Source: Rhynchopus euleeides (Eukaryota > Euglenozoa > Diplonemea > Diplonemida > Diplonemidae). Taken from it: a stretch of 64,000 nt of DNA. The stretch lies in assembly GCA_963210315.1 (NCBI GenBank), contig OY723256.1:1-64000 (forward strand), read 5' to 3'. Made by a program: the position numbers and the translations under genes. This document shows positions 12,601 to 24,559 of this stretch, in pieces. Each line of letters opens with the position of its first letter. The stretch's first letter is position 1. Under the pieces are notes generated by a model. It saw only the letters and a list, made by a program, of their open reading frames with translations. It ran no database searches and was not told the DNA's origin.

Positions 12601-15307
12601 GTTTGCGGGTTTGCGGGTTTGCGGGTTTGCGGGTTTGCGGGTTTGCGGGTTTGCGGGTTTGCGGGTTTGCGGGTTTGCGGGTTTGCGGGTTTGCGGGTTT
12701 GCGGGTTTGCGGGTTTGCGGGTTTGCGGGTTTGCGGGTTTGCGGGTTTGCGGGTTTGCGGGTTTGCGGGTTTGCGGGTTTGCGGGTTTGCGGGTTTGCGG
12801 GTTTGCGGGTTTGCGGGTTTGCGGGTTTGCGGGTTTGCGGGTTTGCGGGTTTGCGGGTTTGCGGGTTTGCGGGTTTGCGGGTTTGCGGGTTTGCGGGTTT
12901 GCGGGTTTGCGGGTTTGCGGGTTTGCGGGTTTGCGGGTTTGCGGGTTTGCGGGTTTGCGGGTTTGCGGGTTTGCGGGTTTGCGGGTTTGCGGGTTTGCGG
13001 GTTTGCGGGTTTGCGGGTTTGCGGGTTTGCGGGTTTGCGGGTTTGCGGGTTTGCGGGTTTGCGGGTTTGCGGGTTTGCGGGTTTGCGGGTTTGCGGGTTT
13101 GCGGGTTTGCGGGTTTGCGGGTTTGCGGGTTTGCGGGTTTGCGGGTTTGCGGGTTTGCGGGTTTGCGGGTTTGCGGGTTTGCGGGTTTGCGGGTTTGCGG
13201 GTTTGCGGGTTTGCGGGTTTGCGGGTTTGCGGGTTTGCGGGTTTGCGGGTTTGCGGGTTTGCGGGTTTGCGGGTTTGCGGGTTTGCGGGTTTGCGGGTTT
13301 GCGGGTTTGCGGGTTTGCGGGTTTGCGGGTTTGCGGGTTTGCGGGTTTGCGGGTTTGCGGGTTTGCGGGTTTGCGGGTTTGCGGGTTTGCGGGTTTGCGG
13401 GTTTGCGGGTTTGCGGGTTTGCGGGTTTGCGGGTTTGCGGGTTTGCGGGTTTGCGGGTTTGCGGGTTTGCGGGTTTGCGGGTTTGCGGGTTTGCGGGTTT
13501 GCGGGTTTGCGGGTTTGCGGGTTTGCGGGTTTGCGGGTTTGCGGGTTTGCGGGTTTGCGGGTTTGCGGGTTTGCGGGTTTGCGGGTTTGCGGGTTTGCGG
13601 GTTTGCGGGTTTGCGGGTTTGCGGGTTTGCGGGTTTGCGGGTTTGCGGGTTTGCGGGTTTGCGGGTTTGCGGGTTTGCGGGTTTGCGGGTTTGCGGGTTT
13701 GCGGGTTTGCGGGTTTGCGGGTTTGCGGGTTTGCGGGTTTGCGGGTTTGCGGGTTTGCGGGTTTGCGGGTTTGCGGGTTTGCGGGTTTGCGGGTTTGCGG
13801 GTTTGCGGGTTTGCGGGTTTGCGGGTTTGCGGGTTTGCGGGTTTGCGGGTTTGCGGGTTTGCGGGTTTGCGGGTTTGCGGGTTTGCGGGTTTGCGGGTTT
13901 GCGGGTTTGCGGGTTTGCGGGTTTGCGGGTTTGCGGGTTTGCGGGTTTGCGGGTTTGCGGGTTTGCGGGTTTGCGGGTTTGCGGGTTTGCGGGTTTGCGG
14001 GTTTGCGGGTTTGCGGGTTTGCGGGTTTGCGGGTTTGCGGGTTTGCGGGTTTGCGGGTTTGCGGGTTTGCGGGTTTGCGGGTTTGCGGGTTTGCGGGTTT
14101 GCGGGTTTGCGGGTTTGCGGGTTTGCGGGTTTGCGGGTTTGCGGGTTTGCGGGTTTGCGGGTTTGCGGGTTTGCGGGTTTGCGGGTTTGCGGGTTTGCGG
14201 GTTTGCGGGTTTGCGGGTTTGCGGGTTTGCGGGTTTGCGGGTTTGCGGGTTTGCGGGTTTGCGGGTTTGCGGGTTTGCGGGTTTGCGGGTTTGCGGGTTT
14301 GCGGGTTTGCGGGTTTGCGGGTTTGCGGGTTTGCGGGTTTGCGGGTTTGCGGGTTTGCGGGTTTGCGGGTTTGCGGGTTTGCGGGTTTGCGGGTTTGCGG
14401 GTTTGCGGGTTTGCGGGTTTGCGGGTTTGCGGGTTTGCGGGTTTGCGGGTTTGCGGGTTTGCGGGTTTGCGGGTTTGCGGGTTTGCGGGTTTGCGGGTTT
14501 GCGGGTTTGCGGGTTTGCGGGTTTGCGGGTTTGCGGGTTTGCGGGTTTGCGGGTTTGCGGGTTTGCGGGTTTGCGGGTTTGCGGGTTTGCGGGTTTGCGG
14601 GTTTGCGGGTTTGCGGGTTTGCGGGTTTGCGGGTTTGCGGGTTTGCGGGTTTGCGGGTTTGCGGGTTTGCGGGTTTGCGGGTTTGCGGGTTTGCGGGTTT
14701 GCGGGTTTGCGGGTTTGCGGGTTTGCGGGTTTGCGGGTTTGCGGGTTTGCGGGTTTGCGGGTTTGCGGGTTTGCGGGTTTGCGGGTTTGCGGGTTTGCGG
14801 GTTTGCGGGTTTGCGGGTTTGCGGGTTTGCGGGTTTGCGGGTTTGCGGGTTTGCGGGTTTGCGGGTTTGCGGGTTTGCGGGTTTGCGGGTTTGCGGGTTT
14901 GCGGGTTTGCGGGTTTGCGGGTTTGCGGGTTTGCGGGTTTGCGGGTTTGCGGGTTTGCGGGTTTGCGGGTTTGCGGGTTTGCGGGTTTGCGGGTTTGCGG
15001 GTTTGCGGGTTTGCGGGTTTGCGGGTTTGCGGGTTTGCGGGTTTGCGGGTTTGCGGGTTTGCGGGTTTGCGGGTTTGCGGGTTTGCGGGTTTGCGGGTTT
15101 GCGGGTTTGCGGGTTTGCGGGTTTGCGGGTTTGCGGGTTTGCGGGTTTGCGGGTTTGCGGGTTTGCGGGTTTGCGGGTTTGCGGGTTTGCGGGTTTGCGG
15201 GTTTGCGGGTTTGCGGGTTTGCGGGTTTGCGGGTTTGCGGGTTTGCGGGTTTGCGGGTTTGCGGGTTTGCGGGTTTGCGGGTTTGCGGGTTTGCGGGTTT
15301 GCGGGTT
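3676..15307. repeat. TTTGCGGG satellite, array 2 (complete, about 1,454 copies)
   Basis: The only array with both ends in the window. Its 11,632 bp equal 1,454 units of 8 bp, and I saw no variant unit. Such homogeneity over 11 kb means very recent expansion, strong homogenisation, or consensus collapse or expansion during assembly. The right edge breaks at the same point of the unit as array 1. Open frames through it on both strands are artefacts of the repeat. Confidence 0.97.
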
Positions 15308-16193
15308 ATTATACTGTATTGCGGGTAGGGGGGTCAAAAAACTGCGAGACTGCATGCACTAACTCTGCTATGTTTCGGAGGTGGTCCAGATACACCGTGA
15401 AACGCACGGACTCCGGAAACAGCCCCAGATTGGAGCCCAAAATTTGGTTCGCAAATTTTAATTATTTACTTGCGTGACTCATTTTTGGATTTTCCTTAGG
15501 AAAATGGCCATTTTGCCCAGGATGGGGTATTTTTTTGCTGGACCCTCTGCTCCGTTTCCGTGGTCGTCCGATGGCACCGTGTCACGCACTGACTCCGGAT
15601 ATGACTCCACACGTGACACAGACATGTTTGGTGAAATTTTTCATGATTTACTTGGGTGACTGAATTTTGGATTTTCCTGCAGAAAGTGGCCATTTTGGGG
15701 GGGTCTGGGCAAAAACCCCACTTTTCACCCACGTCAGTACTATCCCACCCCTGCCCCTGCTAACTTCTCATATGGCACCAGCACGTAGGTATGCGGGTGA
15801 CCTCACAGGTGTACAATGACCCTGTGAGTTCTTGAGAAGAGTCAGACTACTGACGGGTGCTTACGGGTGCTTACGCCTGAACATGATGCCTGCAGCCCTG
15901 TGTGGCAGTCTTGTTGACTGGTGCTGCAGTACACGGGTCGGCGGGCCGTGGCCCGGCGGTGGCGGGAGGCCAGGCGGAGAGGAGGGGCGCGAAGCGCCCC
16001 GACGCGGAGCGGCCGACCGCCACCGCCGGGCCACGGCCCGCCGACCCGTGTACTGCAGCACCAGTCAACAAGGCCGCCACAGGTTAGCAACAAACCCACC
16101 GGTGCTAGAGGTCACTCCGGAGACGAGACGGCATTCCTCACTGCACCTGTGCTATGACGCAGGATGGTTCGACACGGGTGCTTATATTTCTAG
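15308..16193. repeat. Satellite spacer, higher-order repeat copy 2
   Basis: The second copy of the 886 bp spacer, matching 2790-3675 base for base wherever compared, including the diverged internal duplication and the palindrome. It precedes array 3. No gene is supported. Confidence 0.93.
15910..16072. repeat. Long palindrome, second copy
   Basis: The same 56-bp-arm inverted repeat as at 3392-3554, shifted by the 12,518 bp period, with the same GAA-loop hairpin in the centre (15984-16000). Confidence 0.92.
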
Positions 16194-19100
16194 TGCGGGT
16201 TTGCGGGTTTGCGGGTTTGCGGGGTTCGACACGGGTGCTTATATTTCTAGTGCGGGTTTGCGGTTGCGGGTTTGCGGGTTTGCGGGTTTGCGGGTTTGCG
16301 GGTTTGCGGGTTTGCGGGTTGCGGTTTGCGGGTTTGCGGGTTTGCGGGTTTGCGGGTTTGCGGGTTTGCGGGTTTGCGGGTTTGCGGGTTTGCGGGTTTG
16401 CGGGTTTGCGGGTTTGCGGGTTTGCGGGTTTGCGGGTTTGCGGGTTTGCGGGTTTGCGGGTTTGCGGGTTTGCGGGTTTGCGGGTTTGCGGGTTTGCGGG
16501 TTTGCGGGTTTGCGGGTTTGCGGGTTTGCGGGTTTGCGGGTTTGCGGGTTTGCGGGTTTGCGGGTTTGCGGGTTTGGGTTTGCGGGTTTGCGGGTTTGCG
16601 GGTTTGCGGGTTTGCGGGTTTGCGGGTTTGCGGGTTTGCGGGTTTGCGGGTTTGCGGGTTTGCGGGTTTGCGGGTTTGCGGGTTTGCGGGTTTGCGGGTT
16701 TGCGGGTTTGCGGGTTTGCGGGTTTGCGGGTTTGCGGGTTTGCGGGTTTGCGGGTTTGCGGGTTTGCGGGTTTGCGGGTTTGCGGGTTTGCGGGTTTGCG
16801 GGTTTGCGGGTTTGCGGGTTTGCGGGTTTGCGGGTTTGCGGGTTTGCGGGTTTGCGGGTTTGCGGGTTTGCGGGTTTGCGGGTTTGCGGGTTTGCGGGTT
16901 TGCGGGTTTGCGGGTTTGCGGGTTTGCGGGTTTGCGGGTTTGCGGGTTTGCGGGTTTGCGGGTTTGCGGGTTTGCGGGTTTGCGGGTTTGCGGGTTTGCG
17001 GGTTTGCGGGTTTGCGGGTTTGCGGGTTTGCGGGTTTGCGGGTTTGCGGGTTTGCGGGTTTGCGGGTTTGCGGGTTTGCGGGTTTGCGGGTTTGCGGGTT
17101 TGCGGGTTTGCGGGTTTGCGGGTTTGCGGGTTTGCGGGTTTGCGGGTTTGCGGGTTTGCGGGTTTGCGGGTTTGCGGGTTTGCGGGTTTGCGGGTTTGCG
17201 GGTTTGCGGGTTTGCGGGTTTGCGGGTTTGCGGGTTTGCGGGTTTGCGGGTTTGCGGGTTTGCGGGTTTGCGGGTTTGCGGGTTTGCGGGTTTGCGGGTT
17301 TGCGGGTTTGCGGGTTTGCGGGTTTGCGGGTTTGCGGGTTTGCGGGTTTGCGGGTTTGCGGGTTTGCGGGTTTGCGGGTTTGCGGGTTTGCGGGTTTGCG
17401 GGTTTGCGGGTTTGCGGGTTTGCGGGTTTGCGGGTTTGCGGGTTTGCGGGTTTGCGGGTTTGCGGGTTTGCGGGTTTGCGGGTTTGCGGGTTTGCGGGTT
17501 TGCGGGTTTGCGGGTTTGCGGGTTTGCGGGTTTGCGGGTTTGCGGGTTTGCGGGTTTGCGGGTTTGCGGGTTTGCGGGTTTGCGGGTTTGCGGGTTTGCG
17601 GGTTTGCGGGTTTGCGGGTTTGCGGGTTTGCGGGTTTGCGGGTTTGCGGGTTTGCGGGTTTGCGGGTTTGCGGGTTTGCGGGTTTGCGGGTTTGCGGGTT
17701 TGCGGGTTTGCGGGTTTGCGGGTTTGCGGGTTTGCGGGTTTGCGGGTTTGCGGGTTTGCGGGTTTGCGGGTTTGCGGGTTTGCGGGTTTGCGGGTTTGCG
17801 GGTTTGCGGGTTTGCGGGTTTGCGGGTTTGCGGGTTTGCGGGTTTGCGGGTTTGCGGGTTTGCGGGTTTGCGGGTTTGCGGGTTTGCGGGTTTGCGGGTT
17901 TGCGGGTTTGCGGGTTTGCGGGTTTGCGGGTTTGCGGGTTTGCGGGTTTGCGGGTTTGCGGGTTTGCGGGTTTGCGGGTTTGCGGGTTTGCGGGTTTGCG
18001 GGTTTGCGGGTTTGCGGGTTTGCGGGTTTGCGGGTTTGCGGGTTTGCGGGTTTGCGGGTTTGCGGGTTTGCGGGTTTGCGGGTTTGCGGGTTTGCGGGTT
18101 TGCGGGTTTGCGGGTTTGCGGGTTTGCGGGTTTGCGGGTTTGCGGGTTTGCGGGTTTGCGGGTTTGCGGGTTTGCGGGTTTGCGGGTTTGCGGGTTTGCG
18201 GGTTTGCGGGTTTGCGGGTTTGCGGGTTTGCGGGTTTGAGGGTTTGCGGGTTTGCGGGTTTGCGGGTTTGCGGGTTTGCGGGTTTGCGGGTTTGCGGGTT
18301 TGCGGGTTTGCGGGTTTGCGGGTTTGCGGGTTTGCGGGTTTGCGGGTTTGCGGGTTTGCGGGTTTGCGGGTTTGCGGGTTTGCGGGTTTGCGGGTTTGCG
18401 GGTTTGCGGGTTTGCGGGTTTGCGGGTTTGCGGGTTTGCGGGTTTGCGGGTTTGCGGGTTTGCGGGTTTGCGGGTTTGCGGGTTTGCGGGTTTGCGGGTT
18501 TGCGGGTTTGCGGGTTTGCGGGTTTGCGGGTTTGCGGGTTTGCGGGTTTGCGGGTTTGCGGGTTTGCGGGTTTGCGGGTTTGCGGGTTTGCGGGTTTGCG
18601 GGTTTGCGGGTTTGCGGGTTTGCGGGTTTGCGGGTTTGCGGGTTTGCGGGTTTGCGGGTTTGCGGGTTTGCGGGTTTGCGGGTTTGCGGGTTTGCGGGTT
18701 TGCGGGTTTGCGGGTTTGCGGGTTTGCGGGTTTGCGGGTTTGCGGGTTTGCGGGTTTGCGGGTTTGCGGGTTTGCGGGTTTGCGGGTTTGCGGGTTTGCG
18801 GGTTTGCGGGTTTGCGGGTTTGCGGGTTTGCGGGTTTGCGGGTTTGCGGGTTTGCGGGTTTGCGGGTTTGCGGGTTTGCGGGTTTGCGGGTTTGCGGGTT
18901 TGCGGGTTTGCGGGTTTGCGGGTTTGCGGGTTTGCGGGTTTGCGGGTTTGCGGGTTTGCGGGTTTGCGGGTTTGCGGGTTTGCGGGTTTGCGGGTTTGCG
19001 GGTTTGCGGGTTTGCGGGTTTGCGGGTTTGCGGGTTTGCGGGTTTGCGGGTTTGCGGGTTTGCGGGTTTGCGGGTTTGCGGGTTTGCGGGTTTGCGGGTT

Positions 19101-21989
19101 TGCGGGTTTGCGGGTTTGCGGGTTTGCGGGTTTGCGGGTTTGCGGGTTTGCGGGTTTGCGGGTTTGCGGGTTTGCGGGTTTGCGGGTTTGCGGGTTTGCG
19201 GGTTTGCGGGTTTGCGGGTTTGCGGGTTTGCGGGTTTGCGGGTTTGCGGGTTTGCGGGTTTGCGGGTTTGCGGGTTTGCGGGTTTGCGGGTTTGCGGGTT
19301 TGCGGGTTTGCGGGTTTGCGGGTTTGCGGGTTTGCGGGTTTGCGGGTTTGCGGGTTTGCGGGTTTGCGGGTTTGCGGGTTTGCGGGTTTGCGGGTTTGCG
19401 GGTTTGCGGGTTTGCGGGTTTGCGGGTTTGCGGGTTTGCGGGTTTGCGGGTTTGCGGGTTTGCGGGTTTGCGGGTTTGCGGGTTTGCGGGTTTGCGGGTT
19501 TGCGGGTTTGCGGGTTTGCGGGTTTGCGGGTTTGCGGGTTTGCGGGTTTGCGGGTTTGCGGGTTTGCGGGTTTGCGGGTTTGCGGGTTTGCGGGTTTGCG
19601 GGTTTGCGGGTTTGCGGGTTTGCGGGTTTGCGGGTTTGCGGGTTTGCGGGTTTGCGGGTTTGCGGGTTTGCGGGTTTGCGGGTTTGCGGGTTTGCGGGTT
19701 TGCGGGTTTGCGGGTTTGCGGGTTTGCGGGTTTGCGGGTTTGCGGGTTTGCGGGTTTGCGGGTTTGCGGGTTTGCGGGTTTGCGGGTTTGCGGGTTTGCG
19801 GGTTTGCGGGTTTGCGGGTTTGCGGGTTTGCGGGTTTGCGGGTTTGCGGGTTTGCGGGTTTGCGGGTTTGCGGGTTTGCGGGTTTGCGGGTTTGCGGGTT
19901 TGCGGGTTTGCGGGTTTGCGGGTTTGCGGGTTTGCGGGTTTGCGGGTTTGCGGGTTTGCGGGTTTGCGGGTTTGCGGGTTTGCGGGTTTGCGGGTTTGCG
20001 GGTTTGCGGGTTTGCGGGTTTGCGGGTTTGCGGGTTTGCGGGTTTGCGGGTTTGCGGGTTTGCGGGTTTGCGGGTTTGCGGGTTTGCGGGTTTGCGGGTT
20101 TGCGGGTTTGCGGGTTTGCGGGTTTGCGGGTTTGCGGGTTTGCGGGTTTGCGGGTTTGCGGGTTTGCGGGTTTGCGGGTTTGCGGGTTTGCGGGTTTGCG
20201 GGTTTGCGGGTTTGCGGGTTTGCGGGTTTGCGGGTTTGCGGGTTTGCGGGTTTGCGGGTTTGCGGGTTTGCGGGTTTGCGGGTTTGCGGGTTTGCGGGTT
20301 TGCGGGTTTGCGGGTTTGCGGGTTTGCGGGTTTGCGGGTTTGCGGGTTTGCGGGTTTGCGGGTTTGCGGGTTTGCGGGTTTGCGGGTTTGCGGGTTTGCG
20401 GGTTTGCGGGTTTGCGGGTTTGCGGGTTTGCGGGTTTGCGGGTTTGCGGGTTTGCGGGTTTGCGGGTTTGCGGGTTTGCGGGTTTGCGGGTTTGCGGGTT
20501 TGCGGGTTTGCGGGTTTGCGGGTTTGCGGGTTTGCGGGTTTGCGGGTTTGCGGGTTTGCGGGTTTGCGGGTTTGCGGGTTTGCGGGTTTGCGGGTTTGCG
20601 GGTTTGCGGGTTTGCGGGTTTGCGGGTTTGCGGGTTTGCGGGTTTGCGGGTTTGCGGGTTTGCGGGTTTGCGGGTTTGCGGGTTTGCGGGTTTGCGGGTT
20701 TGCGGGTTTGCGGGTTTGCGGGTTTGCGGGTTTGCGGGTTTGCGGGTTTGCGGGTTTGCGGGTTTGCGGGTTTGCGGGTTTGCGGGTTTGCGGGTTTGCG
20801 GGTTTGCGGGTTTGCGGGTTTGCGGGTTTGCGGGTTTGCGGGTTTGCGGGTTTGCGGGTTTGCGGGTTTGCGGGTTTGCGGGTTTGCGGGTTTGCGGGTT
20901 TGCGGGTTTGCGGGTTTGCGGGTTTGCGGGTTTGCGGGTTTGCGGGTTTGCGGGTTTGCGGGTTTGCGGGTTTGCGGGTTTGCGGGTTTGCGGGTTTGCG
21001 GGTTTGCGGGTTTGCGGGTTTGCGGGTTTGCGGGTTTGCGGGTTTGCGGGTTTGCGGGTTTGCGGGTTTGCGGGTTTGCGGGTTTGCGGGTTTGCGGGTT
21101 TGCGGGTTTGCGGGTTTGCGGGTTTGCGGGTTTGCGGGTTTGCGGGTTTGCGGGTTTGCGGGTTTGCGGGTTTGCGGGTTTGCGGGTTTGCGGGTTTGCG
21201 GGTTTGCGGGTTTGCGGGTTTGCGGGTTTGCGGGTTTGCGGGTTTGCGGGTTTGCGGGTTTGCGGGTTTGCGGGTTTGCGGGTTTGCGGGTTTGCGGGTT
21301 TGCGGGTTTGCGGGTTTGCGGGTTTGCGGGTTTGCGGGTTTGCGGGTTTGCGGGTTTGCGGGTTTGCGGGTTTGCGGGTTTGCGGGTTTGCGGGTTTGCG
21401 GGTTTGCGGGTTTGCGGGTTTGCGGGTTTGCGGGTTTGCGGGTTTGCGGGTTTGCGGGTTTGCGGGTTTGCGGGTTTGCGGGTTTGCGGGTTTGCGGGTT
21501 TGCGGGTTTGCGGGTTTGCGGGTTTGCGGGTTTGCGGGTTTGCGGGTTTGCGGGTTTGCGGGTTTGCGGGTTTGCGGGTTTGCGGGTTTGCGGGTTTGCG
21601 GGTTTGCGGGTTTGCGGGTTTGCGGGTTTGCGGGTTTGCGGGTTTGCGGGTTTGCGGGTTTGCGGGTTTGCGGGTTTGCGGGTTTGCGGGTTTGCGGGTT
21701 TGCGGGTTTGCGGGTTTGCGGGTTTGCGGGTTTGCGGGTTTGCGGGTTTGCGGGTTTGCGGGTTTGCGGGTTTGCGGGTTTGCGGGTTTGCGGGTTTGCG
21801 GGTTTGCGGGTTTGCGGGTTTGCGGGTTTGCGGGTTTGCGGGTTTGCGGGTTTGCGGGTTTGCGGGTTTGCGGGTTTGCGGGTTTGCGGGTTTGCGGGTT
21901 TGCGGGTTTGCGGGTTTGCGGGTTTGCGGGTTTGCGGGTTTGCGGGTTTGCGGGTTTGCGGGTTTGCGGGTTTGCGGGTTTGCGGGTTT
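16194..21989. repeat. TTTGCGGG satellite, array 3
   Basis: About 720 units. The first 390 bp are disordered. After three units, about 38 bp from the spacer edge (TTCGACACGGGTGCTTATAT and following, 16167-16204) are repeated at 16225-16262. Shortened units follow near 16260, 16318-16327 and 16572-16579. The rest is regular, with one clear substitution (C to A at 18239). The array ends in a T tract (21987-22007) instead of the spacer, so the higher-order organisation stops here. Confidence 0.95.
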
Positions 21990-22260
21990 TTTTTTTTTTT
22001 TTTTTTTGCCCGTCAGGTGGACCACCGGGTGGGGAGAGAACCGGTGTGAGGCACTTGGGTCCGTCCAGGTGGGCAGGGAACCTGGGGGCGGGGGGCCTCA
22101 AATCCCTCTCTCTGATGCGCTCTCTGGGCACAATGGCCTGTGTCTCATCCCATCCACCACCAAACCTCCCAGGCACAACGAGACAAGGTCTTGACACACA
22201 TCCTCACTTCCCCAGACCCCGACCGCCCTCTTCCATCCCATGACCCAGTCCGAAGGCAAA
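21987..22260. repeat. T21 tract and dispersed repeat R1, copy a
   Basis: The satellite runs into 21 T residues, then into a sequence starting GCCCGTCAGGTGGACCACCG. The first 80 or so bases recur almost exactly at 25343-25423. The following stretch (CCTCAAATCCCTCTCTCTG, then CATCCACCACCAAACC-like text) is recognisable but diverged in the second copy. This is a dispersed repeat family abutting the satellite at both places. No coding capacity is evident. Confidence 0.8.
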
Positions 22261-22856
22261 TAAGCGTGAAAGGTAATGCAGAAGGACAAGAATAGCAGTG
22301 ACGGTGGATCCAGGGAGCCAAATTTCCTGGATTACTGGTGCCATGGTGCTCATGGGGGCCAAAACCAGGGCGATCTCCTGTAGGGATGGCACTTTGACGA
22401 GGCTCCCTGGGTCCGCCTATCGGGGGCGCCAAAACGGGCAACGACGGGGGTAAAAAGGGATGAGGCGGGAGGGCACCTGGAGGGGGGACCCGTGACCTGG
22501 CAGAGAAGGTAACGAAACGCGGGGCAGAGGGGCATGCAGTGACGGCGGTGGGTCCTGTGAGTTGGGATGCCTATTCCCTGGTGCTGTGGTGCTCACAGGG
22601 CCGGGGACAGGGGGTCTCGTTGAGGGACAACACTGAACTGACTCGTCGGGCCGACCGTGCCTGCCGCGAGGGGGAGTTGGGGGGGGAGGGGGGGGGGGGG
22701 GGGACGGAGAAGGGGGTATTCACAGCACCTGTGTGTGCTCTACTGCACAAAGGCATCTGGTCTAGGGGGGGGGATCTACCTCTACTCAAAACTCTACTCT
22801 ATACTCTACGTAGTCGAGCGGGGACCTGCTCCTTGCAGGTTCGACCACTCTGGCCC
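22261..22856. other. Non-coding stretch with G tract; 3' flank of truncated retroelement
   Basis: No gene is seen. It contains an impure G tract at about 22680-22702. At 22786-22812 there is a CTCTACT-rich stretch which, read on the minus strand, is a TAGAG-like simple tail about 45 bp after the stop codon of the retroelement fragment at 22857-23711. Simple-repeat tails are usual for non-LTR retrotransposon 3' ends. Confidence 0.5.
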
Positions 22857-23711
22857 TCACTGGGTGGCGGCGCCTGTCGCGCGCGGCGCGGCGCGGCGTG
22901 ATCCCTGGGACGCTGTCCCCGCTGTCGCGCGACGCATGCCCGCTGCGGTGTACATCCTCGAGTTGAGGTTATTGTACAGCCTCTGCTCCTCTCTGTCTTG
23001 GAGGCGGACCTTGCAACGCCACGCATGCAGGGCTCGCCTCGCGGACTTGAACTCCTCCTCCGGGGAGCCAGGCTCTGGGGTGAACAGGGCGTCCCATTCA
23101 GCCACCGTCTTGGGGACGTCGGCGTCGTCAGCTGGGGTGCCTTTGTCGGCAGCCGTCGCGCTGCGCTTCCTGTCCGGGGGAGAGGCTGACACGTCACGGT
23201 CGGCCTTCCGCTTGCCTGTGTGCTGCGACGCTGAGGGGGCTGGTGCGTTCTCGCTGGTGGAGCCGCCCTGCTGCGCGTCGGAGGTGGAGTCGGTGGAGGA
23301 GGTGGAGGAGGTGGAGGGCTGAGCGGTCGCGTTCGACGAGGGGGCTGGTGCTGTAGAAGCAGAGGGAGAGCCGCCCGAGGTCGTGTGTGCGTTACCGTCC
23401 GTCGCAGCCCCGTCGCCTCCTCGGTCCGGCGGACGGGTACATGTCTCTCCGTCCGACACACAGCCCGTGCACGCTAGGCGATTGCAGCCTATGCATTCCC
23501 AGTGGGGCGTTCGGGTGTCAAACGGCTGCTCACATCTGACACACAGCACCGACAGTTCGGCTGTCCCCCCGTCTACTCGGACCATGTGGAGGCCAGCCTC
23601 TGCGCCTCGGCAGCCGGTGGAGACGAGGGGTACGGCCGGTGCGAGGCGGAGCACGAAGGACCGCACCTGCTCCGAGATGCGGGAAAAAAAATTTGGGGGG
23701 ATAAAATCCAA
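22857..23711 (-). pseudogene. 5'-truncated non-LTR retrotransposon, C-terminal fragment
   Basis: The open frame of up to 284 codons carries no reverse transcriptase but has the C-terminal layout of the element at 26631-32066. A cysteine-rich finger comes first (CVRC, then CIGC, then CTGC, residues 57-84), then a long Ser/Thr/Ala-rich linker, a Lys/Arg-rich patch, and a conserved-looking W-x-x-LF segment near residue 208. In the intact relative these follow the last OTU domain. The true left boundary is probably near 23690, where the sequence turns into an A-rich run, so the first residues are not native. I infer a 5'-truncated insertion, the usual outcome of target-primed reverse transcription. 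Function as a host gene is not supported. Confidence 0.65.
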
Positions 23712-24559
23712 CTTGCTGCCTTCACGTGGCGCCCCCTGTGATTACCCTCATTGGAGGGGAAACCAAAGCAAGCTCTGGTATTAAGATCCTTGGAATTGAC
23801 CTTGGGGGGCCTCTTGAGTGAGTCTCGGGAGAAATCGGACCTGTGCATGGGTCAGGGCAGTGTGCGCGAGCATAAGGCCCTGGGCTGTTCCCTCTGAGTT
23901 GCTCTAATTGCATGAGTGGCTTGAGCACATGGACGTCTGCAGGCCAGCCTGTAGGAAGATCAGGATGCAGGGTTGCCCCCCTTTTGGGGCGTGAAAGCCT
24001 CGCCAATGCTTTCCCTAGTGCCGCGATCGGGCGTGCTGGAGCTGCGCGATGCCTGAGAAGATCCTGCTGGAGCTGATCCTGCCCCCACGTTGCGGCTCTA
24101 AGCCCTCAACGGGTAGCCCCTCTGGGTGGTCGCTGCTGACCTGTGCCTGGCCCCTCCCCCTTCGCACAAGGGGTTGACTAGTGTTGCAGGCGGTGGAGTC
24201 ATAGACAGCACTGCCTTTTGCTTTCACCATTGGCCCTTTCTCTACTTTTTCGGTGCACAACAGAGACCTCTCTTTGTGTCGATGCGTTGCGGCTACAAAC
24301 AAACCAACAAGCCCCTCCATCACTACAAAGAGCAGTTTTCTGAACCCTAGCGTTGTCCCAGCTAGCTTGTGTTTCCCTTTTGGGCTTTTTCTTTGAGTTT
24401 TTCTTTACTCGATCGTTTCCTGTGACACTCTGTGTTTCAGCATTCATTGCAATGTGTAATGTGCAACTTCCACTTCAGGTTCCTTGCACATAACACAAAA
24501 GCGGTTGGCGGCTATCAACCATATGCTATTGAAGCAACCAAGCCCCCCGTTTTTGGAGT
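23712..24559. other. Intergenic or repeat-derived stretch, nothing recognised
   Basis: About 850 bp without a convincing gene on either strand. Short open frames exist but lack recognisable motifs. The last 300 bp become T-rich and run without a break into the retroposon-like segment that starts at 24560, so part of this stretch may be the 5' portion of the same retroposed transcript. Confidence 0.5.

Noticed and set aside
5-15477. Very long open frames of LRVCGFAG or KPANPQTR repeats on both strands
   Set aside because: They are translations of the 8-bp satellite, which lacks stops and repeats its reading every 24 bp in several frames. No promoter, composition shift or unique domain supports translation.
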